Origin: KACC-23026 sp963829575
GTDB lineage: Bacteria > Bacillota > Bacilli > Bacillales > Sporolactobacillaceae
Direction of reading: 5' to 3'
Assembly (NCBI GenBank): GCA_963829575.1
Contig: CAWHJF010000013.1
Coordinates: forward strand, 248,001 to 312,000
Length of the DNA: 64,000 nucleotides
Shown: positions 39,706-49,174 of the stretch, one piece after another
How positions within the stretch are numbered: the stretch's first letter is position 1
Layout of the letters: the number at the start of each line of letters is the position of its first letter
The notes under the pieces: generated by a model
Told to the model about the DNA's origin: nothing
Databases searched by the model: none
Seen by the model: the letters and a program-made list of their open reading frames with translations, nothing else
Made by a program: the position numbers and the translations under genes

Positions 39706-41256
39706 ATGGAATCTAAGAAAAAGGTTGTGATAATTGGTGCCGGGCCAGGGGGATTAGCGGCAGCGATGCGGCTCGTCGCTTCGGGTCATCAGGTCACACT
39801 CTTTGAAAAACAACAAGATATCGGTGGTCGGACCGCTGCCCTACACCTCGGTCCGTTTACATTTGATCTTGGCCCAACTTTTTTAATGATGCCAGAGGTG
39901 CTTGAAGAACTTTTTGAAGCCGTGGATCGAAATCTTAATGATTACGTGAAGCTAAAGGAACTCTCACCGCTTTACACCCTGCGATTTGGTGATCTGTCTT
40001 TTTCGCCTTCTAGAGACCAAGAGCAAACGGCGCAAAAAATTGAAGCCCTTTTTCCCGGCGAGTCTGCTGGGTATCGCATGTTTATGAAAAAAGAAGGACG
40101 TAAGTTTGATAAGGTACGCACGCTTTTGCAAAAACCGTTTACCAAGCTCACCGATTACTTATCAAGTGATGTGCTGCGCGCCCTTCCTTTTCTGGATGCC
40201 ACCCAAACGGTGTATGGGCGTTTGGCCAGTTATTTTAAAGACGAGCGCTTAAGATGGGCCTTTTCTTTCCAAGCCAAATATTTAGGCATGTCCGCTTGGG
40301 AATGTCCAGCAACGTTTACGATTCTCTCCTATTTAGAGCATCGATTTGGACTCTTTCACCCAATCGGCGGTGTCAATCAGATCTGTGCGGCGATGGCGCG
40401 CGTTATAGAGGAATATGGGGGACAAATCGTCACCAATGCCCCTGTTCGACAAATTCTTGTGAAAGACAAACGCGCAATTGGCGTCGAGCTCGAGTCGGGA
40501 GAGCGCATTGACGCAGATGATGTGGTGATTAATGCAGATTTTGGTTATGCTGCAACCTCTCTTTTTGAAGACGGTCTTTTAAAAAAATATAGACCAGAAA
40601 AACTCTCAGAACGCCGCTTTTCGTGTTCCACTTATATGTTGTATCTCGGCCTCGATCGTCCTGTTGATCTGCCTCACCATACGATTTTCTTTGCAAAAGA
40701 TTACAAGAAAAATGTAGAGGATTTGACACGACTCGGAAAACTTTCTGAAGATGCGTCCATCTATGTGCATAACCCGTCCGTGCTGGATCCTACTCTAGCA
40801 CCAGAAGGACAGTCAGCGCTCTATATTTTAATGCCGGTTCCGAACCTAGACGCGCACATTGATTGGGAACACGAGGAGGCACATGTTCGAAATCAAATCT
40901 TGGATCGCTTAGAAAGGGAACCTGAGCTAAAGGGATTAAGACATGCGATTATAGCAGAAAAGCGCTTGACGCCATTAGGGTGGCAGGAGGCACACAATGT
41001 CTATAAAGGGGCAACGTTTAATCTGTCACATGATCTAGGTCAAATGATGATTCTTAGACCACACAATGCGTTTGAAGAAGTCCGCCATTGTTTCTTGGTT
41101 GGAGGCGGCACACACCCTGGGAGTGGGCTTCCAACGATTTTTGAATCGGCCAAAATCACGGCGAACTTACTTAATCAACAGTACCGAGTACCGTCTCGGC
41201 GGGTGGGTCGATTAAGAAAGTGGAAGGAGGCACGCATCCCATGGACATTGCCGTAA
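39706..41256 (+). CDS. crtN: CrtI/CrtN-type phytoene or diapophytoene desaturase
   Basis: 516 residues. VVIIGAGPGGLAAAMRLVAS, FTFDLGPTFLMMPEVLEELF, KYLGMSAWECPATFTILSYL, FHPIGGVNQICAAMARVIEE and FLVGGGTHPGSGLPTIFESA, closest by eye to bacterial CrtI-type desaturases. It would introduce double bases into the colourless precursor (C30 or C40). A basic tail (RRVGRLRKWKEAR) extends past the usual end and overlaps the next gene by 16 bp. Start ATG 39706 with GAGAGGGG upstream. Confidence 0.82.
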   Translation: MESKKKVVIIGAGPGGLAAAMRLVASGHQVTLFEKQQDIGGRTAALHLGPFTFDLGPTFLMMPEVLEELFEAVDRNLNDYVKLKELSPLYTLRFGDLSFSPSRDQEQTAQKIEALFPGESAGYRMFMKKEGRKFDKVRTLLQKPFTKLTDYLSSDVLRALPFLDATQTVYGRLASYFKDERLRWAFSFQAKYLGMSAWECPATFTILSYLEHRFGLFHPIGGVNQICAAMARVIEEYGGQIVTNAPVRQILVKDKRAIGVELESGERIDADDVVINADFGYAATSLFEDGLLKKYRPEKLSERRFSCSTYMLYLGLDRPVDLPHHTIFFAKDYKKNVEDLTRLGKLSEDASIYVHNPSVLDPTLAPEGQSALYILMPVPNLDAHIDWEHEEAHVRNQILDRLEREPELKGLRHAIIAEKRLTPLGWQEAHNVYKGATFNLSHDLGQMMILRPHNAFEEVRHCFLVGGGTHPGSGLPTIFESAKITANLLNQQYRVPSRRVGRLRKWKEARIPWTLP

Positions 41257-42701
41257 TCGGGGGAGGAATTGGTGGGTTAACGACCGCTCTTCTCTTACGA
41301 AAACAAGGCCACACACTGACCATTTATGAAAAAGAAGAGGAAATGGGGGGAAGGCTGACCTTTCACCGCCATGGTTCAGATCGGATCGATCAAGGTCCGA
41401 CTATCGTTCTATTGCCTCAGATGATGACCTCGATTCTGAATGAAGCCGATGTCGATACGCAGGATCTCACGATGATTCCCTGTGATCCGCTTTATGATCT
41501 TCATTTTCAGGATGGTCAAACCTTTACAAAATGGCGTGACCTGTCCAAACAACTTGAAGAAATCGAACGATGTTTTCCAGGAGAAAGTGGTCATTTTCTC
41601 TCCTATATGAGTCATCTTTCGCGAACATTTCAAGCTGGGGAAGAGGTGTTTCTTAATCAACTTTTTTCTTCTCATTCGGAGTTCTTAACCTTTCGAAATC
41701 TTAATCTGCTGATCCGATCAAAAGCTTATTTATCTAGCGAGCGTTATGTGAAACGATTTTTTCGTGATCCACGTCTCCAAGAAGCCTATGCCCTCCAGAC
41801 GTTATATATAGGAGGTGTACCGGACCAAACGCCTGCCTTATACTCTTTAATCTCATTCAGTGAACATGCCCATGGCATTTGGTATTTGAAGGGCGGTTAT
41901 GCCTCGCTTATAAATAAGTTAGAACAGGAATGTCTAACGAAAGGCATCGCGTTACATAAAGGAACTGAAGTAGAAGAGATTTTGGTTCATAACGCGCGTG
42001 TCCAGGGGGTTCGGATCGGCAAGGAACGCCTCTCCCATGATCTTGTCATCTATAACGGAGATGTTCCTCATTTGCCCAAGCTCCTGCCAGAAGAAAAGCA
42101 AGTTGTCACGGGTTCCGATCAATCGCAACACCCATCGACAGGCTGTCTATTAATCTATGCGGGGGTCCGTAAGAGATGGTCCACCTCTAAGATGCATCAG
42201 TTCTTTATGAGTCAACAGTTTGGCCGACATATGAAGGCCCTCCAATCTGAACAGTTGCCGGTTGATCCATCTTTTTATGTGTTTAATCCGGTGGCCTTGG
42301 ATGCCGAAGCGGCTGCACCTGGAGAGAGCATCTTGTATTTTCTGATTCCCGTGTCCCCATTGACACATCGTTTAAGTAAAGAGGCGTTTGAGCCTTTGGT
42401 TGATCAGGTCTTAAAACGCGCAGAGCAGCAACTCTTCCCTGGGCTCACGTCTCACTTGAAGTGGCTCGATATTCGCACACCGCGTGAGGCATTAAGTGAC
42501 GGTTTGTTTCAAGGTGGGAGCTTCGGACTCGCGCCTACGCTCAGACAATCTGGTGGCTTTCGTCCCCAAATCACACATAAGAAAATCAGCGGTCTTTATT
42601 GTGTGGGGGCTTCGGTTCATCCAGGGGGAGGGGTTCCCATTGTCATGCAAGGGGCTTATTTACTCAGTAAACACTTGGAAAAGGAGTTAAGCGTATGTTA
42701 A
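41241..42701 (+). CDS. CrtN-like FAD carotenoid desaturase
   Basis: 486 residues. IAVIGGGIGGLTTALLLRKQ, RIDQGPTIVLLPQMMTSILN, QTLYIGGVPDQTPALYSLIS, GIWYLKGGYASLINKLEQEC, YCVGASVHPGGGVPIVMQGA. The TLYIG...P.LYS and GASxHPG patterns recall S. aureus CrtN (diapophytoene desaturase). AAGGAGG 10 nt before ATG 41241; the in-frame GTG at 41220 precedes that site and is unlikely. It overlaps the previous gene by 16 bp and crtM by 7 bp. Which of the four desaturase/oxidase paralogues does which step cannot be assigned by sequence alone. Confidence 0.8.
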   Translation: MDIAVIGGGIGGLTTALLLRKQGHTLTIYEKEEEMGGRLTFHRHGSDRIDQGPTIVLLPQMMTSILNEADVDTQDLTMIPCDPLYDLHFQDGQTFTKWRDLSKQLEEIERCFPGESGHFLSYMSHLSRTFQAGEEVFLNQLFSSHSEFLTFRNLNLLIRSKAYLSSERYVKRFFRDPRLQEAYALQTLYIGGVPDQTPALYSLISFSEHAHGIWYLKGGYASLINKLEQECLTKGIALHKGTEVEEILVHNARVQGVRIGKERLSHDLVIYNGDVPHLPKLLPEEKQVVTGSDQSQHPSTGCLLIYAGVRKRWSTSKMHQFFMSQQFGRHMKALQSEQLPVDPSFYVFNPVALDAEAAAPGESILYFLIPVSPLTHRLSKEAFEPLVDQVLKRAEQQLFPGLTSHLKWLDIRTPREALSDGLFQGGSFGLAPTLRQSGGFRPQITHKKISGLYCVGASVHPGGGVPIVMQGAYLLSKHLEKELSVC

Positions 42702-43573
42702 ACCCTATTCATTTTAAGCAGTGCGAGGATGTCATTCGGAGGCATTCTTCAAGTTTTTATCAGGCCTTTCGAGTGCTTCCTTCGCCGAAAAAAGAAGCCG
42801 TTTATGTGATCTATGCCTTCTGTCGCTTAATAGATGATGCGGTCGATGAACCAGAAACGTCGCCCTTTACCCTAAATGAACTAAGAGAGGCGTTTAAAAA
42901 TCTTGATGAAGCAAAGGGCCATTTTATCTGGCCTGCCCTTCGATGGTTATTCGAGGCCTTTCCTATGTCAAAATCCCCTTTTCTAACACAAATGGACGGA
43001 CAAGAACGTGATTTGATTGACACGCATTATGAGAAGATGAATGATCTTGAAAAGTACTGTTATCAAGTCGCGGGTACGGTCGGCGAAATGCTGCTCCCTG
43101 TTCTCCAAGAAACGCCAAATTCTGTTGCGCCGGAAGCTGGAGTTAAGCTTGGGAAAGCGATGCAATTGGTCAATATTATAAGGGATGTAGGTGAAGATCA
43201 AGCCAGAGGTAGGCGCTATTTACCTTTAGATCTTATGCATCAATACGGTTACACGGTTCGAAGTTTTGAGGAAAGAGAAGTGAATGCGCCTTTTAAAAAA
43301 ATGATTGATGCTTTGACAAAGCAGGCGGATCAGTGGTTTAAGGAAGGACTGGATGGGCTTGCTGCGCTACCGATTCAAAGTCGGCTCGGCGTGGAGCTTG
43401 CGGCTTGTTATTATCGAACCATAATAGATGTCATCATTCAAACCAATCATTACAGGGTGTTTGAAGAACGAGCTTTCGTTTCAGATACCATGAAACAAAC
43501 GCTTTTTTCTAAAGTGGCACACAATCTATTTGAGGCTGAAGCTGAAGCGAAAGAGGGATTGGCCTTTTTATGA
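42695..43573 (+). CDS. crtM: Squalene/phytoene synthase family: dehydrosqualene (or phytoene) synthase
   Basis: 292 residues. It condenses two prenyl diphosphates head to head. It has both aspartate-rich substrate motifs: FCRLIDDAVDE and NIIRDVGEDQARGR, with YLPLDLM after the second. CrtN/P/Q/O neighbours argue for the C30 (farnesyl) pathway, whereas the CrtI-like and CruF-like genes leave a C40 product possible. AAAAGGAG about 9 nt upstream. Overlaps the desaturase by 7 bp and the next gene by 4 bp. Confidence 0.88.
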   Translation: MLNPIHFKQCEDVIRRHSSSFYQAFRVLPSPKKEAVYVIYAFCRLIDDAVDEPETSPFTLNELREAFKNLDEAKGHFIWPALRWLFEAFPMSKSPFLTQMDGQERDLIDTHYEKMNDLEKYCYQVAGTVGEMLLPVLQETPNSVAPEAGVKLGKAMQLVNIIRDVGEDQARGRRYLPLDLMHQYGYTVRSFEEREVNAPFKKMIDALTKQADQWFKEGLDGLAALPIQSRLGVELAACYYRTIIDVIIQTNHYRVFEERAFVSDTMKQTLFSKVAHNLFEAEAEAKEGLAFL

Positions 43574-44295
43574 AATGGCGTTGGGTATTTTTGGCTTGGT
43601 CCGTCGTGGGCTGGGGATTCCTGCTGACCGATCGTCTGCCCCATAGCCTCCAGTTTTCCAGTGGGTTCTTTCTAATTTTTTATGCGTTCAGCGTGCTTGA
43701 ACTTGAACACACTCGAATTGGGAGTTGGAAGCACCTGCTGATTCCCTCAATTGGAGTTAGCATTCTTGGCTTTTTACTTGAAGTGGTCGGGTCCAAATTC
43801 GGGTGGCCATTTGGACGCTATCATTATACGTCCACACTAGGGTTTGAAGTTCTAGGCGTTCCGTACCCAATGGCGTTTGCCTGGCTCGGTGTGATCCTAA
43901 ATGCGAACTTAATAAGCACGCAAACCTCTCACCTTCGTCGCGCTGTTGAAATGGGGGTTTGGGTGTTGGGGCTTGACTTGGTTCTTGATCCCGTGGCATT
44001 AACCCGACATTTTTGGATCTGGCAAGATTCCAGTGTCTATTATGGGATTCCTATTGAAAATTTTATTGGTTGGTTGGGTGCTACGAGCGTTTTATCACTC
44101 CTCCTGCCGCTCCAACCTGTTTCGGTTCATGAACGAAAATGGGCAATTCGATTGTTTCAATGGATGTTGATTTTATTTGGTCTGCTTGCGATTGAGGCGA
44201 AGGAAGGCGTGGCGGTTGGCGTTGCGCTCTTTGGGATTTTAGCCCTTGAAAGGAGGCATAGCCATGATCTACGCACGCTCAAGTCGTTGGTTTAA
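43570..44295 (+). CDS. CruF-like carotenoid biosynthesis membrane protein
   Basis: 241 residues, about seven helices. GSKFGWPFGRYHYTSTLGFE, VLGVPYPMAFAWLGVILNAN, LDLVLDPVALTRHFWIWQDS and YYGIPIENFIGWLGATSVLS fit the carotenoid_synth (CruF/bisanhydrobacterioruberin hydratase) family, with conserved Asp and Glu residues. CruF enzymes hydrate terminal psi-ends of carotenoids. ATGA overlap with crtM. No such gene is in the S. aureus staphyloxanthin operon, so the product probably carries an extra hydroxyl. Confidence 0.75.
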   Translation: MKWRWVFLAWSVVGWGFLLTDRLPHSLQFSSGFFLIFYAFSVLELEHTRIGSWKHLLIPSIGVSILGFLLEVVGSKFGWPFGRYHYTSTLGFEVLGVPYPMAFAWLGVILNANLISTQTSHLRRAVEMGVWVLGLDLVLDPVALTRHFWIWQDSSVYYGIPIENFIGWLGATSVLSLLLPLQPVSVHERKWAIRLFQWMLILFGLLAIEAKEGVAVGVALFGILALERRHSHDLRTLKSLV

Positions 44296-44995
44296 AAAAC
44301 TTTTTTTCCTTTATCAAAACCTCTACTTATTGCCAAAGTTTTTTCATACTGTATGCGTAAAAGGCACGGTTGAAGCGCCGACAACTCAACCGACCGTGTA
44401 CATAGGCAATCATTCGTCTTGGTGGGATGGTTTACTTCTTTTTCAACTCACGCAACTTTATTCGAAGAGGAACCATTATGTCATGATGGAGGAAGAGCAG
44501 CTTCGATCCTTTCGCTTTTTTTCTAAGCTTGGCGCGTTTTCGATTTATAAAAAAAGACCCCGTGCGGTTATGGCCTCCTTACATTATGCGGCCGATCTCT
44601 TACAACAGACTCAATGTGTGTGGGTATTTCCACAAGGTGACATACAACCATTAGAAAAGCGCCCCTTGGCCTTTCAGTCGGGTTTGGCTTATCTCTTGAA
44701 ACATGTTCCTGAGGCTGTGGTCAAACCGGTCACATTTTATTATGCGTTTGATTCTGAACAAAAACCAACAGCCTCCGTTTGGTTTGGAGAGCCGATTCAG
44801 CAATCATGGCAGGACCTTCCGAAGAAAGAAGGCATGGGTATGCTTCAGGAACAGCTAGAGGCTCAACTTAACGCGCACCGACAAATTGTTTTGTCCCATC
44901 CCAACTACAAAGAAAAAGCGTTCAGACCAGCGCTCAAAATAGGCCGATCGACTAGCGATCGATTTCTTCAAATGAAAGGCAGGATGGGGCGATGA
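44264..44995 (+). CDS. 1-acyl-sn-glycerol-3-phosphate acyltransferase-like (PlsC domain)
   Basis: 243 residues. The acyltransferase motifs are present: NHSSWWDG (HxxxxD), EEEQLRSFRFFSKLGAFSIY, VWVFPQGDIQPLEKRPLAFQ (motif III, PQGD/EG..) and VKPVTFYY. Context suggests it acylates a carotenoid glycoside, like CrtO but from an unrelated family. ATG 44264 follows AAAGGAGG; an in-frame TTG 44246 includes that site. It overlaps the CruF-like gene by 32 bp and the GT2 gene by 4 bp. Confidence 0.78.
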   Translation: MIYARSSRWFKKLFFLYQNLYLLPKFFHTVCVKGTVEAPTTQPTVYIGNHSSWWDGLLLFQLTQLYSKRNHYVMMEEEQLRSFRFFSKLGAFSIYKKRPRAVMASLHYAADLLQQTQCVWVFPQGDIQPLEKRPLAFQSGLAYLLKHVPEAVVKPVTFYYAFDSEQKPTASVWFGEPIQQSWQDLPKKEGMGMLQEQLEAQLNAHRQIVLSHPNYKEKAFRPALKIGRSTSDRFLQMKGRMGR

Positions 44996-46110
44996 CCGCT
45001 TGGCTGCTCGTTCTTAACGTCTTTTTGGTCATCCAATTCGGGTTTGTTGTGTGGAACCTCTCGTGCTATCCCGTGTTAAGAAAGGGGATAGGTGAAGCGT
45101 CGGATTTGTCGCTCTCGATCCTGATTCCAGCACGCAATGAAGAGGAGCGCCTCCCTGAATTATTGGAGTCTCTGGTTCAGGAAACCTGCCGGCCGCTTGA
45201 AGTCTTGGTTTTAAATGATCATTCAACGGACCGTACTGCAGAAGTCGTTCAGTCCTACACCGAGAACTACCCTTGGATTCGGATGATTGAGGGAGCGCCT
45301 CTACCTGAAGGATGGATGGGCAAAAATTTTGCGTGTCACCAGCTTAGTCAAGAAGCAAAGGGGGATTGGTTCTTGTTTTTGGATGCAGATGTTCGATTAC
45401 AACCTGGAACGCTCCATTCATTAGCGGGGGAAATGGCGGATCAAAAGACCGGTCTTCTCACCGGATTTCCAAGACAAGAGGTCCAAACCTGGATGGAGAA
45501 AGCCATTGTTCCTTTTATGCTTTTTACGATTGCGTGCCACTTGCCGATTTGGCTTGTTCGAGGATCAAGACGGCCGGAATTTATCGCGGCACATGGCGGC
45601 TTCCTTTTGGTGGAACGACATTGTTATAGGGACTCTGGTGGTCATGCGCACATACGCAACCAAATGGTAGAAGATATGGCTCTTGCTCAGTTAATTAAGT
45701 CAGGCGGATGGCCTGTAACCTTAGCCAAAATTGATGATTGGGTCTGGATGCGCATGTATACGAGTTCAAAAGAAGTGTTTCAAGGCTATCAGAAAAATAT
45801 ATTTCCAGGTGTTGGCCGGCGGGTTTCACTTGTGCTAGGTATGATGGGCCTTTATATGCTTCTTTATGTACTCCCGCTTATTCTCTTTCTAGTAGGGTTA
45901 TTGAGTGGGGAGGTTGTCATCGGTTTTGCACTGGCATGGCTTTTAGGACTACTAATCAAAGCATGGATCGATAGGAAGCATCATCTTCCCATTTGGGTTT
46001 CGTTCTTCTTGCCGGTTAGCGTCCTTATTCTTTGTGTGATTGCAACGGCTTCCATGTACAGTGGTCTCACGAAGCGAGGGTATCATTGGAAAGGGAGGCG
46101 ATACATATGA
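44992..46110 (+). CDS. GT2 glycosyltransferase, CrtQ-like (second copy)
   Basis: 372 residues with the CrtQ layout: N-terminal helix, LSILIPARNEEERLPELLES, VLNDHSTDRTAEVVQSY, FLFLDADVRL (DxD), EDMALAQLIKSGG (ED motif) and three C-terminal helices. It probably glucosylates a carotenoid hydroxyl or carboxyl group; a hydroxyl made by the CruF-like enzyme would be a natural acceptor (inference). Coupled on both sides by 4-bp ATGA overlaps. Confidence 0.82.
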   Translation: MTAWLLVLNVFLVIQFGFVVWNLSCYPVLRKGIGEASDLSLSILIPARNEEERLPELLESLVQETCRPLEVLVLNDHSTDRTAEVVQSYTENYPWIRMIEGAPLPEGWMGKNFACHQLSQEAKGDWFLFLDADVRLQPGTLHSLAGEMADQKTGLLTGFPRQEVQTWMEKAIVPFMLFTIACHLPIWLVRGSRRPEFIAAHGGFLLVERHCYRDSGGHAHIRNQMVEDMALAQLIKSGGWPVTLAKIDDWVWMRMYTSSKEVFQGYQKNIFPGVGRRVSLVLGMMGLYMLLYVLPLILFLVGLLSGEVVIGFALAWLLGLLIKAWIDRKHHLPIWVSFFLPVSVLILCVIATASMYSGLTKRGYHWKGRRYI

Positions 46111-47576
46111 AGCGGGTAATCCTAGTTGGCGGAGGACTAGGCGGATTATCCTGTGCGATTCGATTGGCTCATGCGGGATATGCGGTGACCATTTATGAAA
46201 AGGAAGCGGAGCTTGGTGGAAAACTCAAGCGAGAGGTGTTGGGCCAGAATCGATTTGATGTCGGACCGAGTACCCTTACCATGATAAGCGCGTTTGAGCG
46301 TGTGTTTCAATCAGTAGGACGGAAAATCGAGGATTATCTTGAGTTTTACTCGATTGATCCGCTCACACGAAATGTCTTTTGGGATGGATCTATAGTAGAC
46401 TTAACCAAAGATGTGGATGGGATGGCTGAGCAAATTGCCACGTTTAGCCCTCATGATGCGTTGAATTATAAACATTTTCTCCAAGAGTCAAAAAACTTGT
46501 ATAATCTGGCTGAAACGCGATTTTTAAATCGCTTATTGGTGAATTGGAGAGATAAACTCAGTCCATCTTTATTGAGAGATTTTATACGAGTGCGTCCTTT
46601 TACGACCTTAGACCGTTTCTTAAAGAAATACTTCACACATCCGAATACATTAGCGATGTTTGGGCGTTATGCCACCTATGTAGGGGCTTCGCCCTATCAA
46701 GCGCCGGCGATCTATGCGATGATGGCACATCTAGAGAGTCAGCTTGGAATTTATGGAATTAAAGGTGGGACTTACACGCTTGTTGAAGCGTTTGAGCGGT
46801 TGGCCCGTGAATTGGGGGTTCAGATCCATACCGCATCACCCGTTTCAAAGCTCGTCGTTAAGAACAAGACTGTTCAAGGCGTGGACGTACAGGGGCGAGT
46901 GGAGCAGGCGGATCATGTGGTTGTGAATCTCGATTATCTCTCCGCCCTCTCATTGATTGAGGAAGACGATCGGCCATCTATGCCTGATGCTAACCTTTTA
47001 AAAATAGAGCCGTCACTTTCCGGTTTTGTCGTCTTAGCAAGTGTACAGAAACGGTTTGACACGCTTCGTCATCATACCGTGTTTTTTCCGGAGCAATATA
47101 GGCACGAATTTGAATCGATTTTTAAACAAAACACACCGCCAACCGATCCAACTATTTATATCTGTAACTCAGGTTATTCTGATTTGGAAGGGACAGCGCC
47201 TGGTGAAAGTCATCTATTTATCTTGGTGAATGCTCCAGCGCTATCCGATCATTGGAGTTGGTGTAACAAAGAAGAGGACTATGCCGAGGCTATTCTTCAA
47301 AAACTCGAAACGCGCGGCCTTGCAACTCTCACAGAGTCGGTGACGGCCCGCAAAATTTATACACCGGAAACTTGGCAAAGTCGAACCGGTGCCTACAAAG
47401 GGGCCATCTATGGCTTGTCTTCTAACGGTATCAAACAAGCTTTTTTCCGCCCATCAAATCGATTAAAGGATCTCTCTAGCCTTTGGTTTGTAGGTGGGTC
47501 CACTCATCCAGGTGGTGGGACACCCATTGTGACGATTGGCGGTCAGCTTGTCGCAGAAGCCATCATGAACGTTTGA
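46107..47576 (+). CDS. CrtP-like FAD carotenoid oxidase/desaturase (second copy)
   Basis: 489 residues. ILVGGGLGGLSCAIRLAHAG, FDVGPSTLTMISAFERVFQS, YATYVGASPYQAPAIYAMMA, IYGIKGGTYTLVEAFERLAR, LWFVGGSTHPGGGTPIVTIG. It resembles CrtP (as does 38154-39659) more than CrtN. ATG 46107 follows GGGAGGCG and overlaps the GT2 stop by 4 bp; a longer in-frame start inside the GT2 gene is unlikely. Fourth member of the desaturase superfamily in this locus; the extra copy suggests oxidation at the second end of the molecule or ketolation. Confidence 0.8.
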   Translation: MKRVILVGGGLGGLSCAIRLAHAGYAVTIYEKEAELGGKLKREVLGQNRFDVGPSTLTMISAFERVFQSVGRKIEDYLEFYSIDPLTRNVFWDGSIVDLTKDVDGMAEQIATFSPHDALNYKHFLQESKNLYNLAETRFLNRLLVNWRDKLSPSLLRDFIRVRPFTTLDRFLKKYFTHPNTLAMFGRYATYVGASPYQAPAIYAMMAHLESQLGIYGIKGGTYTLVEAFERLARELGVQIHTASPVSKLVVKNKTVQGVDVQGRVEQADHVVVNLDYLSALSLIEEDDRPSMPDANLLKIEPSLSGFVVLASVQKRFDTLRHHTVFFPEQYRHEFESIFKQNTPPTDPTIYICNSGYSDLEGTAPGESHLFILVNAPALSDHWSWCNKEEDYAEAILQKLETRGLATLTESVTARKIYTPETWQSRTGAYKGAIYGLSSNGIKQAFFRPSNRLKDLSSLWFVGGSTHPGGGTPIVTIGGQLVAEAIMNV

Positions 47577-47597
47577 TCTACAGAATAGGAGGTCATT

Positions 47598-48638
47598 ATG
47601 AACGAGAAAGAGTTGATTGAAGTCCGCAAAAATGAACATCTTGATCTTTGTTTAACGGATCAAGTAAAAGGGGTGGCGGTCTCAAATGGATTTGACGCCT
47701 ACCGGTTTCAGCATCAAGCCTTGCCGGAGGTTGATTTTGGTGAGATTCAAATCAACACCACTTTTTTGGGAAAATCCGTTAAAACCCCTTTTCTAATTAG
47801 TTCGATGACCGGGGGAACGGAACGGGCCTTTAAGATTAATCGGAATTTGGCCGAAGCAGCGGAACGAATGGGCTGGTCGATGGCAATGGGGTCGAGTCGG
47901 ATCGCGATTGAAGATCCAGAACGCGCATATTCTTTTCAAATCCGCGAGTGGGCACCAACGATTCCCTTGGTTGCAAATCTTGGAGCAGTACAATTGAATA
48001 AGGGCTATGGTGTGGAAGAATGCCGTCGAATTGTGGAAACCATTGAAGCGGATGCGCTGGTACTCCATTTAAATGCGCTCCAAGAAGTGATTCAAACAGG
48101 TGGCGACACCAATTTTAAAGGATTGTTTAGAAAAATAGAAGCGCTCTGTAAGGAATTAGAGATTCCCGTTGGCGTTAAGGAAGTCGGCTGGGGGATTCAT
48201 GGCGATCTGGCCCATTCTTTGTTTGAGGCAGGGGTTCAGTTTGTCGATGTCGCAGGGGCTGGCGGGACATCTTGGAGTCAAGTGGAGCGCTTAAGAAGTC
48301 AAGATCCAGTCAAGCGAAAAGCAGCCGAGGTGTTCGCAGGATGGGGAATTTCAACCGCGGAGTGTTTGATTGACGCGAAGCGAGCGGGAATTGCAGGACA
48401 CATGCTCGCAAGCGGTGGGATGCAAACCGGATTGGACGCGGCCATTGCGATGGGCCTCGGGGCGCACCTTGTTGGGTTTGGTCGACGCCTTCTAGCGAGC
48501 GCAGAAGAATCGGTTGAGTCAATCTGTCAGGTATTTGAAACGATTGAAATGGAACTTCGGATGGTTATGTTTGCAACCGGCCACCGAACGCTAGATGACT
48601 TACGCGATACAACAAGACTGAAAGCGATTGGTAAGTAA
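47598..48638 (+). CDS. fni: Type 2 isopentenyl-diphosphate isomerase (FMN)
   Basis: 346 residues. It interconverts IPP and DMAPP using reduced FMN. R.NEHLDLCL start, PFLISSMTGGTERAFKINRN, MAMGSSRIAIEDPE, LVANLGAVQLNKGYGVEECR, LHLNALQEVIQTGGDTNF (catalytic Gln), VGVKEVGWGIH and VDVAGAGGTSWSQVERLR match the family throughout. AGGAGG 7 nt before ATG. It feeds precursor to the carotenoid operon it belongs to. Confidence 0.95.
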   Translation: MNEKELIEVRKNEHLDLCLTDQVKGVAVSNGFDAYRFQHQALPEVDFGEIQINTTFLGKSVKTPFLISSMTGGTERAFKINRNLAEAAERMGWSMAMGSSRIAIEDPERAYSFQIREWAPTIPLVANLGAVQLNKGYGVEECRRIVETIEADALVLHLNALQEVIQTGGDTNFKGLFRKIEALCKELEIPVGVKEVGWGIHGDLAHSLFEAGVQFVDVAGAGGTSWSQVERLRSQDPVKRKAAEVFAGWGISTAECLIDAKRAGIAGHMLASGGMQTGLDAAIAMGLGAHLVGFGRRLLASAEESVESICQVFETIEMELRMVMFATGHRTLDDLRDTTRLKAIGK

Positions 48639-48673
48639 GTGAGGAACTAATCTCAAGAGCGGAGGATATGAGG

Positions 48674-49174
48674 ATGGCCAAACAAAAAGGGCTTCGCCCA
48701 GGGGATGCGATCCCGGACTTTTCTTTAGAAGCTTCAGACGGTGGTAGGGTTCAATCTAAGAATTGGCAAGGCCGTTATGTGCTTTTGTTGTTTCACAGAG
48801 GGACTTGGTGCCCAAGTTGTCGGCATGAACTCAACCAATTTGCGAAGCATTACAATCAGTTTCAAAAGCTTAATGTGGACGTCTTTTCGATTTTGGGTCA
48901 GAACAAAGCTTCGGTTCAAAGTTATTTAGAAAAGCACCCCCTGCCGTTTCCAGTTTTGGTCGATGAAACGCGGGAAGTCATCAAGGCGTTTGATGTCTAT
49001 CATCCAATTGGGATTGACGCGTTTAACATTGCCCGGCCCAGTGTGTTCTTAATTTCCCCTGATCAAAAAATTGTGTATGGCTATGTAGGGAGACATCAAG
49101 CGGACTTACCGAAAAAGGAGAGACTGACGGATACGATCCATCAACTCATTCAAAGCACGGTTGAAGAAGAGTAG
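48674..49174 (+). CDS. Peroxiredoxin/thioredoxin-fold protein (AhpC/TSA)
   Basis: 166 residues: GDAIPDFSLEASDGGRVQSK, LLLFHRGTWCPSCRHELNQF (CxxC with TxxC-like Trp-Cys), FPVLVDETREVIKAFDVYHP. The CPSC pair and absence of a signal peptide fit an AhpC/TSA-type redox protein or thiol peroxidase of unknown substrate. ATG 48674 is better spaced from GGAGG than ATG 48668. It lies 35 bp after fni, probably in the carotenoid transcript, which would couple two antioxidant functions. Confidence 0.78.
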   Translation: MAKQKGLRPGDAIPDFSLEASDGGRVQSKNWQGRYVLLLFHRGTWCPSCRHELNQFAKHYNQFQKLNVDVFSILGQNKASVQSYLEKHPLPFPVLVDETREVIKAFDVYHPIGIDAFNIARPSVFLISPDQKIVYGYVGRHQADLPKKERLTDTIHQLIQSTVEEE

